Assembly: GCA_039815055.1 (NCBI GenBank)
Contig: JBCCAA010000005.1
Span: 17,008-81,007, forward strand
DNA: 64,000 nucleotides
DNA from: UBA5336 sp039815055
GTDB taxonomy: Bacteria; Pseudomonadota; Alphaproteobacteria; Caulobacterales; Hyphomonadaceae
Direction of reading: 5' to 3'
Position numbers and translations under genes: made by a program. Shown in pieces: positions 10,330 to 19,258 of this stretch (positions are counted from its first letter, which is position 1; every line of letters begins with the position of its first letter). Under the pieces are notes generated by a model. It saw nothing but the letters and a program-made list of their open reading frames with translations. It searched no databases and had not been told where the DNA came from.

Positions 10330-10977
10330 ATGCGAAACCTGAACACTCTCCAGATTGCCGTGATCATCGCCTTCGTTTCGGCATTCGGCTCATTCCTGTG
10401 GACCGGCGCTGGTGCACAGGGACAATCCCAATCGATCGAAACTGCAGAGAACACCGAAGTCGCTGTCTTTGCCGGCGGATGCTTCTGGTGCGTGGAAAGC
10501 GACTTTGACAAGGTCGATGGCGTCCTCTCGACCGTCTCAGGATATGCGGGCGGCGAAACACAGGATCCCACCTACAAATCTCACGCGGCAGATCGACATC
10601 TGGAAGTCGTGGAAGTGACGTTCGACGCAGACGTGGTCAGCTATGAAGAGCTTGTTGGTTTCTTCTTCCGCCACATTGACCCAACAGATGCTGGCGGCCA
10701 GTTCTGCGACCGTGGCCACTCTTACACGTCCGCGATCTTCGCCCAAACCTCTGAACAAGCTGAGATCGCACGGTCTGAAATAGATACCATTGAAGCCTTG
10801 GGGATCCTACCAGGCCGTATTTTGACACCCATTCGCGGCGACGACGTGGTGTATCCTGCCGAGGACTATCACCAGAATTACTATCAGAAGAACCCGCTGA
10901 AGTATCAGTACTACCGACGCGCCTGCGGTCGCGATGCGCGCGTTGCAGACGTGTGGTCAATGGACGTGGAAGGCTGA
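10330..10977 (+). CDS. msrA: Peptide methionine sulfoxide reductase MsrA, membrane-anchored or exported
   Basis: Reduces methionine-S-sulfoxide in proteins. The 215-residue protein carries an N-terminal hydrophobic segment (residues 8-25, then GAGAQ), so it is probably exported or anchored facing the periplasm, unlike cytoplasmic MsrA. The catalytic motif GGCFWCVE is at 49-56 with Cys51 as nucleophile. Other family signatures are SGYAGGE, DPTDAGGQFCDRGHSY and YHQNYYQKNP. It follows the macroglobulin and pbpC genes after a 140-base gap, which suits repair of oxidised envelope proteins. A second, divergent MsrA-like protein is encoded at 22865. Confidence 0.93.
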   Translation: MRNLNTLQIAVIIAFVSAFGSFLWTGAGAQGQSQSIETAENTEVAVFAGGCFWCVESDFDKVDGVLSTVSGYAGGETQDPTYKSHAADRHLEVVEVTFDADVVSYEELVGFFFRHIDPTDAGGQFCDRGHSYTSAIFAQTSEQAEIARSEIDTIEALGILPGRILTPIRGDDVVYPAEDYHQNYYQKNPLKYQYYRRACGRDARVADVWSMDVEG

Positions 10978-11039
10978 TCCTGAACTGCCGAACGCCCAGG
11001 CTCTAGGCAGGCCCACCCAGCCGGTGCATATCCCAATCC

Positions 11040-11981
11040 ATGAGCGTCTTCGCCGACTTCAGAGACTTGCCAGAAAGCGCCCGCGGCCATTCCATCGCCT
11101 TGGGAAATTTTGACGGTCTGCACGCCGGACACCGCGCCGTGATGGACGCGGCACGGAAGGCTGGCACACCGCTAGGCGTAGCAACGTTTGAGCCGCCACC
11201 GCGCGCCTTCTTTCGTCCCAGTGACCCGCCATTTCGCATTCTGACGCCGGAGCGGCGTAACGCCAAAATCCTGGCGGCGGGCGCGGACGCCGTATTTGAA
11301 CTGCCCTTCAACGCCGAGATGGCGGGAATGACAGACGAGGACTTCGCCCGCAATGTGCTGGCTGAGGGTCTTGGCGCGGTGAACGTCACAGTCGGGTTCG
11401 ACTTTCGCTTTGGCCGCGGAAGGATGGGCGATGCCCCGCGTCTGGCCTCACTCGGCCGGGCGATGGGGTTCGGCGTGACCATCGTCGACGAAGTGCCAAA
11501 CGACCGGAATGAGAAAGCCTCATCCACTGCAATCCGCCAGGCGCTGCGATCGGGTGAGCCCGACCGCGCCGCTCAGATGCTAGGCCATGCCTGGGTCGCT
11601 GAAGGCAGCGTTGAACATGGCGAAAAGCAAGGCCGCACGCTGGGCTTTCCAACGGCAAATCTGCATTTGCATGACCTCATTCACCCGCGCCACGGCGTAT
11701 ATGCCGTCCGGGCGCGAATAAATCGGCAGGGCGAGTGGCTTGATGGCGTTGCAAATTTTGGTCGAACGCCAACAACCGGTTTACGTGATCCTTTATTTGA
11801 AACCTTTCTTTTAGATTTCGAGGGCGATCTTTACGGCCAATGGTTGGAGGTCGCGCTTGTGGCGTATCTGCGACCAGAACTGAAGTTTGACCAACTCGAA
11901 GAGATGGTCACGCAAATGCACGCCGACGTGGCCGATACGAAGACTATACTGGCCTCTAACGCGGTGACGGGTGACGCGTAG
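11040..11981 (+). CDS. ribF: Bifunctional riboflavin kinase / FAD synthetase
   Basis: Makes FMN and then FAD from riboflavin. The 313-residue protein has an N-terminal nucleotidyltransferase domain with the motif GNFDGLHAGHR (about residues 22-32) and the SSTAIRQALRSG signature. The C-terminal flavokinase domain shows KQGRTLGFPTANL and HGVYAVR, with GVANFGRTPT. Length is normal for the family. It lies upstream of a VOC gene and ileS; ribF-ileS linkage is common in proteobacteria. No FMN riboswitch is visible upstream, and the gap to msrA is only 62 bases. Confidence 0.95.
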   Translation: MSVFADFRDLPESARGHSIALGNFDGLHAGHRAVMDAARKAGTPLGVATFEPPPRAFFRPSDPPFRILTPERRNAKILAAGADAVFELPFNAEMAGMTDEDFARNVLAEGLGAVNVTVGFDFRFGRGRMGDAPRLASLGRAMGFGVTIVDEVPNDRNEKASSTAIRQALRSGEPDRAAQMLGHAWVAEGSVEHGEKQGRTLGFPTANLHLHDLIHPRHGVYAVRARINRQGEWLDGVANFGRTPTTGLRDPLFETFLLDFEGDLYGQWLEVALVAYLRPELKFDQLEEMVTQMHADVADTKTILASNAVTGDA

Positions 11982-11997
11982 ATTAGAAGGTTTTGCC

Positions 11998-12747
11998 ATG
12001 GCCCATGGTGAATTCGTCTGGAGCAATCTTTCCAGCTTCCGACCAGAGGTGACAAAGCGGTTTTACCGAAAGCTGTTTGGTTGGTCGTACAATGAAATGC
12101 GACAGCCCGATGGCTGGCCCTATCATGTGGCTAAGGCCGGAGACCACGAGGCCGCGTCAATCTTTGAAATGCCGCGACAGTTCCAGGACATGCGCCTGGC
12201 CAGTTACTGGATGCCCTACATCATTGTGGATAATCTGGACACGGCTTGCGAGACCGCCATCAAACTGGGCGGCAAAGTCGAGCTTGGGCCTTTGGCCTGG
12301 AACAGCCAAAACCAGATCGTCCTGCTGCGCGACCCGCTGGGTGCGGGCTTTACCATTCACCAGGGCAATGGCTTTTCGCCCGACCCGCATGAGGGTTGGC
12401 CCGGTCACCGCGCCTGGTGCAGCCTCGTGGTCTCTGATGCAGAAGAGGTTGCGCCGTTTTACCGCCAATTGTTTGATTGGGATGTTCGGCGCGACAGCAC
12501 CGGGTTTTCCGTGCGTACGCGCGATGGGAAATGGGTGGCTGATATAACATCGTTGAAGGACGAGATGCGCGGCCCCTTCCAGTTCTGGGGCGTTTATTTC
12601 GCCGTCCACAACGTGAAGAAAGCCGCGCGCCTGGCGGAACGGCAAGGCGGTGAGATCCTTTATGAAGAGACCACGCCCAGCGGCCCAATCACGCTGATCG
12701 GTGATCCCGATGGCGCAGCCTTTTTTCTGATCCAGCTGAATAGCTGA
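11998..12747 (+). CDS. Two-domain VOC family protein (glyoxalase/dioxygenase fold)
   Basis: A 249-residue protein with two vicinal-oxygen-chelate domains in tandem. The first runs from about residue 1 to 120 (GEFVWSNLSSF, then RFYRKLFGW) and the second from about 133 to 249 (HRAWCSLVVSD, FYRQLFDWDV, ending DPDGAAFFLIQ). The paired FYxxLFxW helices are characteristic. Members include lactoylglutathione-lyase relatives, dioxygenases and resistance proteins; the substrate here cannot be read from sequence. The ATG at 11998 is preferred to the upstream GTG at 11971 because GAAGG sits at the right distance and the GTG lies inside ribF. Confidence 0.82.
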   Translation: MAHGEFVWSNLSSFRPEVTKRFYRKLFGWSYNEMRQPDGWPYHVAKAGDHEAASIFEMPRQFQDMRLASYWMPYIIVDNLDTACETAIKLGGKVELGPLAWNSQNQIVLLRDPLGAGFTIHQGNGFSPDPHEGWPGHRAWCSLVVSDAEEVAPFYRQLFDWDVRRDSTGFSVRTRDGKWVADITSLKDEMRGPFQFWGVYFAVHNVKKAARLAERQGGEILYEETTPSGPITLIGDPDGAAFFLIQLNS

Positions 12748-12919
12748 TCGGCACGCCCGCACAGGTGACTCCTTAACCGGGCTCTGCTAGTTCGCAAATC
12801 ATGGCATATCGGCGTTGCATACGAATTCGCGGCCCGGTCGGAATTTTGCGCTGAAGGCGCGCTCCGGCCGGGAGTTTTCGCATATCCTGACTTCACGCCC
12901 GCTCAAGGCCCCCTGCCCC

Positions 12920-15900
12920 ATGACATCCGAATCTCCACGCGACTATCGCGACACGATCTTCCTTCCAAAAACCGAGTTTGCCGACCGCGGTCAGCTCTCC
13001 AAGCGCGAGCCGGACTTTATCGCCCGCTGGGATGAGATGAAGCTGTATGACAAGCTGCGCGCCGCCGCCGAAGGGCGGCCAAAATGGCTGCTGCATGACG
13101 GCCCGCCTTATGCCAACGGGCATATCCACCTGGGCACGGCGATGAACAAGATCCTCAAGGATATCTGTGTGCGCAGCCACCAGATGATGGGGTTTGACGC
13201 CAGCTACCTGCCCGGATGGGACTGCCACGGCTTGCCCATAGAATGGAAGGTGGAAGAAGAGTTCCGCGGCAAGGGCCGCACCAAGGATGATGTTGGTGGG
13301 GCGGAGTTTCGCGAACGCTGCCGCGCCTATGCCGCCGAATGGGTTGAGGTGCAAAAACGCGAGTTCCGCGCGCTCGGCATCGAAGGCGAGTGGGAGGACC
13401 CGTATCTGACGATGGATTTTGGCTCAGAGGCCGCAATTGTCGGCGAGTTCCTCGATGTGGCGATGAGCGGGCGCCTGGTGCGCGGCGCCAAACCGGTCAT
13501 GTGGAGCCCGGTGGAACGCACCGCGCTGGCCGAGGCGGAAGTGGAATATCACGACCGCAAAGTGCCGGTGATCTGGGTGAAGTTTCCTTGGAGCGGCTTG
13601 AATCTCGGCGAAGGTCCGAGCTTGGATTCTCAACTTCGCAAAGACATGGATGGAGCGTCATTCGTTATCTGGACGACCACTCCATGGACCATCCTCGCAA
13701 ACCAAGCGATCGCCTACAACGAAAGCATTGACTACAGCTTGTATGAAGTCAGCTCGGTTGTTTCGGAAGAAGAACTTGGCTTCGCGCCGTACGCTAAGCC
13801 CGGCGAGCGATTTGTCTTGGCCGATGCGCTTGCCGATGAAGTCATGTCGGCCGCTAAGGTGACTTCATTCAAGAGAGTTCGAGACATCAATCCATCCGCG
13901 TTGGTTGCGGCTCGACATCCATTCTTCGATGTCGACTGGGCTGGCAACTATTGGGGCAACGCCCGTCTCCTCCCCGGCGACCATGTCACCGACGACGCCG
14001 GTACGGGCTTTGTCCACACCGCGCCGGCGCATGGTGAGGATGACTTCGCCGTCTGCCTCGCCAATGGCTTTGGCGCCAAGGACATCCGCCAGATCGTTGA
14101 CGATCAGGGCCGCTATACTGATGAAGTGCCGGAGCGCTTCCGCGGCCTCGATATCATCCGCACGTCGGGCAAAAAGCGCGGCCAGGCGGGCAAGGCCAAT
14201 GATGAGGTGATCAAGGCGCTGGCCGAGAGCGGCAACCTGCTTGCGCGCAGTGTTACCACCATCCGCGATGCCCATTCCTGGCGCTCCAAGGCGCCGGTGA
14301 TCCGCCGCGCCACGCCGCAGTGGTTCATCGCCATGGACCAGCCCGGCAGCGACGGGTCTGCGCCCTTGCGTGAGCTGGTGATGGACGCCCTGAAAGACGT
14401 GGAGTTCTTCCCCGCCACGGGCCGAAACCGGCTGGAAGCCATGGTCTCGGACCGACCCGACTGGCTGGTCTCACGCCAACGCAACTGGGGCGTGCCGCTA
14501 ACCATTTTCGTCAATGCAGACGGCCAGCCCCACACCGCCGCGCTTTCCACCGACGCGGCCCAAGCTGTCAATGACCGCATCAAGGCGGCCATCACCGCGC
14601 GTGGCGTTGAGGCCTGGTTCGACACACCGGTAGAAGAGTTGATCGGCGATGCGGGCGATCCGGCAGACTGGGAAAAGGTCACGGACGTGCTCGACGTCTG
14701 GTTCGACAGCGGCACCACCCACGCCTTCGCCCTGCGCAAACGCGGCATCATCGACGAGGAGACCGGCCAAGCCGATCTCTATCTGGAAGGCTCTGACCAG
14801 CATCGCGGCTGGTTCCAGTCCTCGCTTCTGGAGTGCTGCGCCACGCGCGGAATGGCGCCCTACAAAGGGGTGCTGACCCACGGGTTCATCGTCGATTCCG
14901 AGGGCAAGAAAATGTCGAAATCGATCGGTAACACGATAGAGCCGGCACAGGTTCAAAAACAATACGGCATCGAAATCCTGCGAATCTGGGCGGCAAGTGC
15001 CGATTTCACCGAGGACTTGCGGATTTCCGAGGAAATCCTCAAACGCACCGCTGACACCTATCGGCGCCTGCGCAACACGCTGAAGTATTTGCTCGGCGCA
15101 ACCTCGGGCTTCACCGCCGATGAGGCGTTGGATCCGGAAGACATGCCGAGTCTGGAACGCTGGGTATTGCACCGACTGAGCGAACTGGATGTGCTCGTCC
15201 GTGGGGCCTATGACATCTATGACTTCAAGAAGGTCATGGCGGCGCTGGTGAATTTCTGCGCCGTGGACCTGTCAGCGGTCTATTTCGACATCCGCAAAGA
15301 CAGCCTTTATTGCGACCCGGTAGCGGCGACCGCTGACCACTGGGACGAGGCGACCGCCGCGTTCGGCAATCGCCGCCGCGCGGCGCGCACGGTGATGCAC
15401 GCCGTGCTGGAGCGGTTGATGGTCTGGCTGGCGCCGATCATGCCCTTCACCACCGAAGACGCGTTCTGGAACAGCGAGCTTGACGGCGACAGCGTTCATC
15501 TAAAAACCTTTCCGGAGACACCGCAGACGTGGCGCGATGACGCCCTCGCTGAGCGATGGGAGAAGATTTTCACGGTCCGCCGTGTGGTCACTGGCGCACT
15601 GGAAGTCCAGCGACGCGACAAGGTGATCGGCTCCTCGCTGGAGGCCGCGCCAGAGGTCTACATCACGAATGGCAGCTTGCTGACAGCGTTTGAGGATGAA
15701 AGCGCAGCCGACATCTTCATCACGTCAGGCGCTGAACTGTTGCAGGGTGATGCGCCCGGTGGCTGTTTCACCCTGGACGAGGTGGAAGGCGTGGGCGTTG
15801 TGTTCAAACGCGCCGAAGGCGTAAAGTGCGCGCGCAGCTGGAAGTATTTCGACCCGGCAACAGCGGATGCTGACTTTCCAGACGTGACATCGCGCGACGC

Positions 15901-15934
15901 TTTGGCGGTTCGGGCGCTGGAGGCATCCAGTTAG
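12920..15934 (+). CDS. ileS: Isoleucyl-tRNA synthetase
   Basis: Class I aminoacyl-tRNA synthetase that charges tRNA-Ile and edits mischarged valine. The 1004-residue protein has the HIGH signature as GHIHLG near residue 70, the editing-domain motif WTTTPWT, and KMSKS near residue 663. The anticodon-binding region follows. The start at 12920 gives the usual MTSESPRDYRDTIFLPKT beginning; the frame is open 35 codons further upstream without homology. About 370 bases at 13580-13945, in the editing domain, have codon choice unlike the flanks (see findings). The lspA gene that often follows ileS is absent here. Confidence 0.96.
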   Translation: MTSESPRDYRDTIFLPKTEFADRGQLSKREPDFIARWDEMKLYDKLRAAAEGRPKWLLHDGPPYANGHIHLGTAMNKILKDICVRSHQMMGFDASYLPGWDCHGLPIEWKVEEEFRGKGRTKDDVGGAEFRERCRAYAAEWVEVQKREFRALGIEGEWEDPYLTMDFGSEAAIVGEFLDVAMSGRLVRGAKPVMWSPVERTALAEAEVEYHDRKVPVIWVKFPWSGLNLGEGPSLDSQLRKDMDGASFVIWTTTPWTILANQAIAYNESIDYSLYEVSSVVSEEELGFAPYAKPGERFVLADALADEVMSAAKVTSFKRVRDINPSALVAARHPFFDVDWAGNYWGNARLLPGDHVTDDAGTGFVHTAPAHGEDDFAVCLANGFGAKDIRQIVDDQGRYTDEVPERFRGLDIIRTSGKKRGQAGKANDEVIKALAESGNLLARSVTTIRDAHSWRSKAPVIRRATPQWFIAMDQPGSDGSAPLRELVMDALKDVEFFPATGRNRLEAMVSDRPDWLVSRQRNWGVPLTIFVNADGQPHTAALSTDAAQAVNDRIKAAITARGVEAWFDTPVEELIGDAGDPADWEKVTDVLDVWFDSGTTHAFALRKRGIIDEETGQADLYLEGSDQHRGWFQSSLLECCATRGMAPYKGVLTHGFIVDSEGKKMSKSIGNTIEPAQVQKQYGIEILRIWAASADFTEDLRISEEILKRTADTYRRLRNTLKYLLGATSGFTADEALDPEDMPSLERWVLHRLSELDVLVRGAYDIYDFKKVMAALVNFCAVDLSAVYFDIRKDSLYCDPVAATADHWDEATAAFGNRRRAARTVMHAVLERLMVWLAPIMPFTTEDAFWNSELDGDSVHLKTFPETPQTWRDDALAERWEKIFTVRRVVTGALEVQRRDKVIGSSLEAAPEVYITNGSLLTAFEDESAADIFITSGAELLQGDAPGGCFTLDEVEGVGVVFKRAEGVKCARSWKYFDPATADADFPDVTSRDALAVRALEASS

Positions 15935-16026
15935 ACGCGATTGGGTTGCGCGTCACCCTCGACCGCGCAGCGGTCTGGGGGCCCAACTACGCTGTATGCG
16001 AAGGCGGAACCTGTCAAAATGTCAGA

Positions 16027-16043
16027 GATGGGCGGCGCCCATC
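16027..16043. terminator. Short hairpin between convergent ileS and transaldolase
   Basis: A perfect 7-bp inverted repeat GATGGGC / GCCCATC with a 3-base loop lies in the 143-base gap between the ends of ileS (plus) and the transaldolase gene (minus). There is no clear T-run on either side, so intrinsic termination is uncertain. Confidence 0.35.
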
Positions 16044-16077
16044 GAGCGTGACGCACAAATACCCAGACGGTACCAGC

Positions 16078-16728
16078 CTAAACGCTGATCCCGGCCTTTT
16101 CGGCATCGGCCAGGAAGGCAGCCAGGCCTTTGTCTGTCAGGGTGTGGTTCGCAAGGCCCTTGAGTACGTTTGGGGGCACGGTGGCGACATCGGCGCCGGC
16201 CAGCGCGCATAGCTTCACATGATTGGCATTGCGGATCGAGGCGGCGAGAATCTCGGTCTCGAACAGATAATTGTCATAGATGGTGCGGATCTCATCGATC
16301 AGTTCCATCCCGTCGATGTTCAGATCATCGAGCCGACCAATGAACGGCGAAATGAATGTCGCGCCAGCTTTGGCGGCCAGCAGCGCCTGATTGGCAGAGA
16401 AACACAGGGTTACATTGACCATTGTGCCGGCATCGGTCAGCGCGCGGCAGGCCTTCAGCCCATCGAGCGTGAGGGGCACTTTCACCGCCACGTTCGGCGC
16501 AATGGCCGCAAGTTTTTCGCCTTCGCTCAGCATGGTTTCGAAATCGGTGGCGACCACTTCGGCACTCACCGGGCCATCTGAAATCTCGCAGATTTCGGCA
16601 ATCACTTCGGCAAACGGCCGGCCTGATTTTGCGATGAGAGACGGATTGGTGGTGACACCATCGATCAGCCCTGTGTCCTGGAGCTCTGCAATAGCGGCGG
16701 TGTCGGCTGTGTCGACGAAGAATTTCAT
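16078..16728 (-). CDS. tal: Short transaldolase / fructose-6-phosphate aldolase family protein
   Basis: A 216-residue member of the small TalB-like/FSA class that forms a Schiff base in a single (beta/alpha)8 barrel. Signatures are MKFFVDTADTAAI at the start, GVTTNPSLIAKSGR, and NVAVKVPLT with the catalytic lysine near residue 84. AGATFISPFIGRLDD and TVPPNVLKGL also match. As a transaldolase it would exchange three-carbon units in the non-oxidative pentose phosphate pathway, complementing the transketolase at the left edge. Sequence alone cannot cleanly separate transaldolase from fructose-6-phosphate aldolase activity. Confidence 0.92.
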   Translation of the reverse strand: MKFFVDTADTAAIAELQDTGLIDGVTTNPSLIAKSGRPFAEVIAEICEISDGPVSAEVVATDFETMLSEGEKLAAIAPNVAVKVPLTLDGLKACRALTDAGTMVNVTLCFSANQALLAAKAGATFISPFIGRLDDLNIDGMELIDEIRTIYDNYLFETEILAASIRNANHVKLCALAGADVATVPPNVLKGLANHTLTDKGLAAFLADAEKAGISV

Positions 16729-16782
16729 AGCGCGCGGTCCCTCGTATGTGCTGGCGGGGGGCTTAGCGCGCCAGAGCGGTTT

Positions 16783-17193
16783 TTACCACTCCATGCCCAT
16801 GTGCTTTTTCATCCAATCGGAAAACGTGGCCGGTTTCTCCATGGATTTCGGGTCAAGCGAGCCGTAGGCAATCAGCGGACCCGCAGCGGCTTCAAGGCGC
16901 ACGCCGTTCATCGTGTCGCCCATCCCGCCCCACCGGTCAGAGTTGCGTGGGTCGACGATCAACATCAAGCGGTCGCCGCCGTCGCCGGTCTCGTCTCGGC
17001 CAAAGATCAGACCATATACCTTCTCGCGGCCCCAGAGGCCGGAGGAATGGGCCTGGCGCGTCCCGTCGAGCAGAACCTCGTCCCAGAACATGTTTCGCCG
17101 CCATTGCAACACATGCATCCGCTCACCATTGGTGACTTTGATGTCGATTTCAGTCGTGGTGATACGAACCAGTTCGGCGATCAGGTTGGACAT
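16783..17193 (-). CDS. Uncharacterised protein, 136 residues
   Basis: I do not recognise this family. The protein is soluble-looking, rich in charged and aromatic residues, with mixed beta-type segments (MHVLQWRRNMFWDEVLLDG, then GDRLMLIVDPR). No signal peptide or membrane segment is seen. It sits between the transaldolase gene (54 bases downstream) and glmS (68 bases upstream), all on the minus strand, and may be expressed with either. The codon use is like that of the neighbours, so it looks like a resident gene. Confidence 0.7.
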   Translation of the reverse strand: MSNLIAELVRITTTEIDIKVTNGERMHVLQWRRNMFWDEVLLDGTRQAHSSGLWGREKVYGLIFGRDETGDGGDRLMLIVDPRNSDRWGGMGDTMNGVRLEAAAGPLIAYGSLDPKSMEKPATFSDWMKKHMGMEW

Positions 17194-17261
17194 GTCGGAC
17201 CTCGATATGATTATCGAAAAACAATATATGATTGCCGATACTCAGGGTCAAGGTCCCCCGC

Positions 17262-19088
17262 CTATTCCACCGTGACCGATTTGGCGAGGTTACGCGGCTG
17301 GTCCACATCTGTGCCGCTGGCAACCGCGGCGTGATAGGCGATCAGTTGCACGGCTACGGTCATGATCAGGGGCGCTGAATAGAGTCCACCCGTCGGCATC
17401 ACCAGCGTCTGGGCCGCGGAATCAGCGGCAAACTCTGCGCCAGCCTGGTCGGTCACCAATACGATATGTGCGCCGCGCGCGCGCACTTCCTGCATGTTGG
17501 AGACGGTCTTTTCCATTAGCCGGTCGCTTGGCGCAACAACAATCACCGGGGTGCCATCCTCGATCAACGCGATGGGCCCGTGCTTGAGCTCACCGGCTGC
17601 AAAACCTTCGGTTGGGATATAGGTGATTTCCTTCAGCTTCAGTGCGCCTTCCAAGGCGATGGGATAGAACGGGCCACGGCCGAGATAGAAAATCTGTTTT
17701 GCGCCCACCAGGCTCGGCGCTATCGCCTTGGCATCGTCTTCAGCCTTGAAGCTTTCGGTGATCAGGCGCGGCAGGGCCATCAGATCCTTCACGTGGCCTG
17801 AAAGGGTTGTGCCATCGATGGTTCCGCGGGCTCTTGCGGCGGCCAGTGACAACGCGCCCAACACAACAAGCTGCGCGGTAAAAGCCTTTGTCGATGCCAC
17901 ACCGATTTCCGGTCCCGCCGCCGTCGGGGCGAGCGCTGTTACGTCGCGAGCAATCGAACTTTCCGGCACGTTGATAATCCCAAGGGTCGGCGCACCCTGG
18001 TCGTGGCAATGACGCATCGCGGCCAGTGTGTCTGCTGTCTCGCCGGACTGGCTGATGAACAAGGCCGGCCCCGTGGCAGGCATCACTGGATCGCGGTAGC
18101 GATATTCAGACGCGATATCAGTCTCAAACGGTAAACGCGCGACCTGTTCAAACCAGTATTTTGCTGTCGCAGCGGCGTAGTAAGCCGTCCCGCAGCCGAT
18201 GGCGACGGCGCGGTCGGCCTCTTTGAACAGCGCGTCGTAGACAGAGGTGTCAGAGAGGTTGACCTCGGCCGTATCAAGATAAGGTGCAAATGAGCGCGAC
18301 ACGCTTTCGGCCTGCTCGTGGATTTCCTTGTGCATGAAGTGGGCATACTCGCCCTTCTCGGCCATGGCCGCGCTGGCTGCGGTTTGCACCACCGCCCGCT
18401 CGACGGGAACGTTGTCGGCATCGAAGACGTCAGCGCCAGTTGGCGTCACAACAACCCAGTCGCCTTCATCCAGATAGCTGACCGTGTGGGTAAACGGCGC
18501 CAGGGCGATGGCGTCAGAACCGAGAAACATCTCTCCCTCGCCATATCCCAGCGTCAGCGGAGAACCGCGACGGGCGCCGATCATCAGGCCGGGCTGGTCC
18601 TCAAAGATGGCGCAAATCGCAAACGCGCCTTCCAGTTTCGGAAGCACCGTCTGAAAGGCGTCCTTCGGAGTAGCGCCCGCCTCGATCTGCTGTGCCAGCA
18701 AATGAGCAATGACTTCACTGTCGGTCTCTGTCGACAGAGTGCAACCATCAGCTTCCAGCGCGGCGCGGTGATCCTGATAATTCTCGATGATGCCATTGTG
18801 GACAATGGCCACAGGCCCGGCGATGTGGGGGTGGGCATTTCGAACCACAGGCGCGCCATGGGTTGCCCAGCGCGTGTGCGCGATACCGGTTGCGCCATCG
18901 ACCGGGTCAACGCTCACCACCTCACGCAGTGCAGCGATCTTGCCTTCGGCCCGGCGGCGGGTCAGCGCCCCATCGCTGAGGACGGCGATCCCGGCGCTGT
19001 CATAGCCGCGGTATTCCAAACGCATCAGCCCACGCAAAAGGCGCTCGGTGACGTTGGACTTACCGGCAATTCCTACAATACCGCACAT
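17262..19088 (-). CDS. glmS: Glutamine--fructose-6-phosphate aminotransferase (isomerising)
   Basis: Makes glucosamine-6-phosphate, the first step toward UDP-GlcNAc for peptidoglycan and lipopolysaccharide. The 608-residue protein starts MCGIVGIAG, giving the N-terminal nucleophile Cys2 of the glutaminase domain. Two SIS sugar-isomerase domains follow (FISQSGETADTLAAMRHC; STKAFTAQLVVLG; GRGPFYPIALEGALKLKE), and it ends in the family tail AKSVTVE. Length is standard. The upstream 170 bases are shared with a divergent exporter gene. I see no glmS ribozyme, which is known mainly from Gram-positive bacteria. Confidence 0.97.
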   Translation of the reverse strand: MCGIVGIAGKSNVTERLLRGLMRLEYRGYDSAGIAVLSDGALTRRRAEGKIAALREVVSVDPVDGATGIAHTRWATHGAPVVRNAHPHIAGPVAIVHNGIIENYQDHRAALEADGCTLSTETDSEVIAHLLAQQIEAGATPKDAFQTVLPKLEGAFAICAIFEDQPGLMIGARRGSPLTLGYGEGEMFLGSDAIALAPFTHTVSYLDEGDWVVVTPTGADVFDADNVPVERAVVQTAASAAMAEKGEYAHFMHKEIHEQAESVSRSFAPYLDTAEVNLSDTSVYDALFKEADRAVAIGCGTAYYAAATAKYWFEQVARLPFETDIASEYRYRDPVMPATGPALFISQSGETADTLAAMRHCHDQGAPTLGIINVPESSIARDVTALAPTAAGPEIGVASTKAFTAQLVVLGALSLAAARARGTIDGTTLSGHVKDLMALPRLITESFKAEDDAKAIAPSLVGAKQIFYLGRGPFYPIALEGALKLKEITYIPTEGFAAGELKHGPIALIEDGTPVIVVAPSDRLMEKTVSNMQEVRARGAHIVLVTDQAGAEFAADSAAQTLVMPTGGLYSAPLIMTVAVQLIAYHAAVASGTDVDQPRNLAKSVTVE

Positions 19089-19258
19089 GGCGCACTACTC
19101 CCGCATCGAGCCTTCCGCGCCCCCCGGCATGACCATAGGGCCTGCGGTAAACGCCTTTTGTGGGGCACTCAACTCACAGCTGCCGCGCCAGGTGTCATAA
19201 AACGTGAAGCTCTTACAAAGGGATTGACGACGCATCGCACCAGCACCAATGACGCGCG

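Noticed and set aside
12748..12919. T-box or other leader before ileS
   Set aside because: No T-box sequence or terminator/antiterminator pair is visible in the 172-base gap.
19089..19258. glmS riboswitch/ribozyme upstream of glmS
   Set aside because: No glmS ribozyme core could be traced and the element is mainly known from Gram-positive bacteria.
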